A DNA stretch of 5,118 nt, taken from NCBI GenBank assembly GCA_029974855.1, contig JARKQO010000576.1, forward strand, positions 1-5,118. The letters are read 5' to 3'. This document shows, one piece after another, positions 5,089 to 5,118 of this stretch (its first letter is position 1; each line of letters starts with the position of its first letter). This DNA is from Eubacteriales bacterium. GTDB lineage: Bacteria > Bacillota_A > Clostridia > Christensenellales > Aristaeellaceae. The position numbers and the translations under genes are program-made. Below the pieces are notes generated by a model. It had not been told where the DNA came from. It did no database searches and saw only the letters and a program-made list of their open reading frames with translations.

Positions 5089-5118
5089 CGGGTCCAGGGC
5101 GACAGCCCTGGTAGGGTC
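5089..5118 (+). repeat. GC-rich intergenic hairpin repeat, right copy, cut by the window edge
   Basis: CGGGTCCAGGGC begins the copy; CCAGGGC (5094-5100) pairs with GCCCTGG (5105-5111) around GACA, and then TAGGGTC runs off the edge. It aligns with 82-110 of the left copy, and stem differences are compensated. It lies upstream of the ASCH gene, in the same orientation as the left copy. Confidence 0.65.

Overview
The window reads as a GC-rich, spore-forming Firmicute, most likely a gut clostridium of the Oscillospirales (Oscillospiraceae/Ruminococcaceae type). The evidence is a ytvI-type sporulation membrane protein gene, strong Shine-Dalgarno sites that match the Firmicute anti-SD, strong GC bias at third codon positions, rho-independent terminators, and copies of a GGGTCCAGGG-type hairpin repeat of the kind I recall from intergenic regions of such genomes. 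The genus cannot be read from the sequence.

Layout. Positions 1-61 hold the terminator of a gene lying off the left edge. It is followed by a small perfect palindrome and a GC-rich hairpin repeat (about 81-136). A near-consensus sigma-A promoter (168-196) then drives a probable four-gene operon on the + strand: a double zinc-ribbon, C-terminally membrane-anchored protein (247-1350); a secreted or membrane-bound TPM-domain (YgcG-like) protein with a Gly/Ser/His-rich tail (1365-2231); a YtvI/AI-2E-family polytopic membrane protein (2285-3448); and DNA-3-methyladenine glycosylase I, tag (3435-4007), which overlaps ytvI by 14 nt. A strong terminator closes the operon at 4091-4125. A weaker hairpin plus T-run at the end of the TPM gene could lower read-through into ytvI and tag.

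A separate small + strand gene (4191-4493) encodes a 100-residue protein with a beta-rich N-terminal domain and a tail of C-x-(P/S)-G-G pentapeptides, seven cysteines in all. A hairpin covers part of its ribosome binding site. It converges on a minus-strand ASCH-domain gene (4593-5048, GTG start). The 100 bases between them carry three hairpins in a row: one with a T-run for the minus strand, one with a T-run for the plus strand, and one without. The right edge (about 5089-5118) holds a second, cut-off copy of the same hairpin repeat as on the left, in the same orientation.

How the genes work together: the zinc-ribbon and TPM proteins are plausibly partners at the membrane, since they are adjacent and both anchored. 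Their link to ytvI and tag may be only shared transcription. No CRISPR, phage, transposon, tRNA or rRNA signal was seen, and no clear new system. The least explained items are the Cys-rich repeat protein and the zinc-ribbon/TPM pair.
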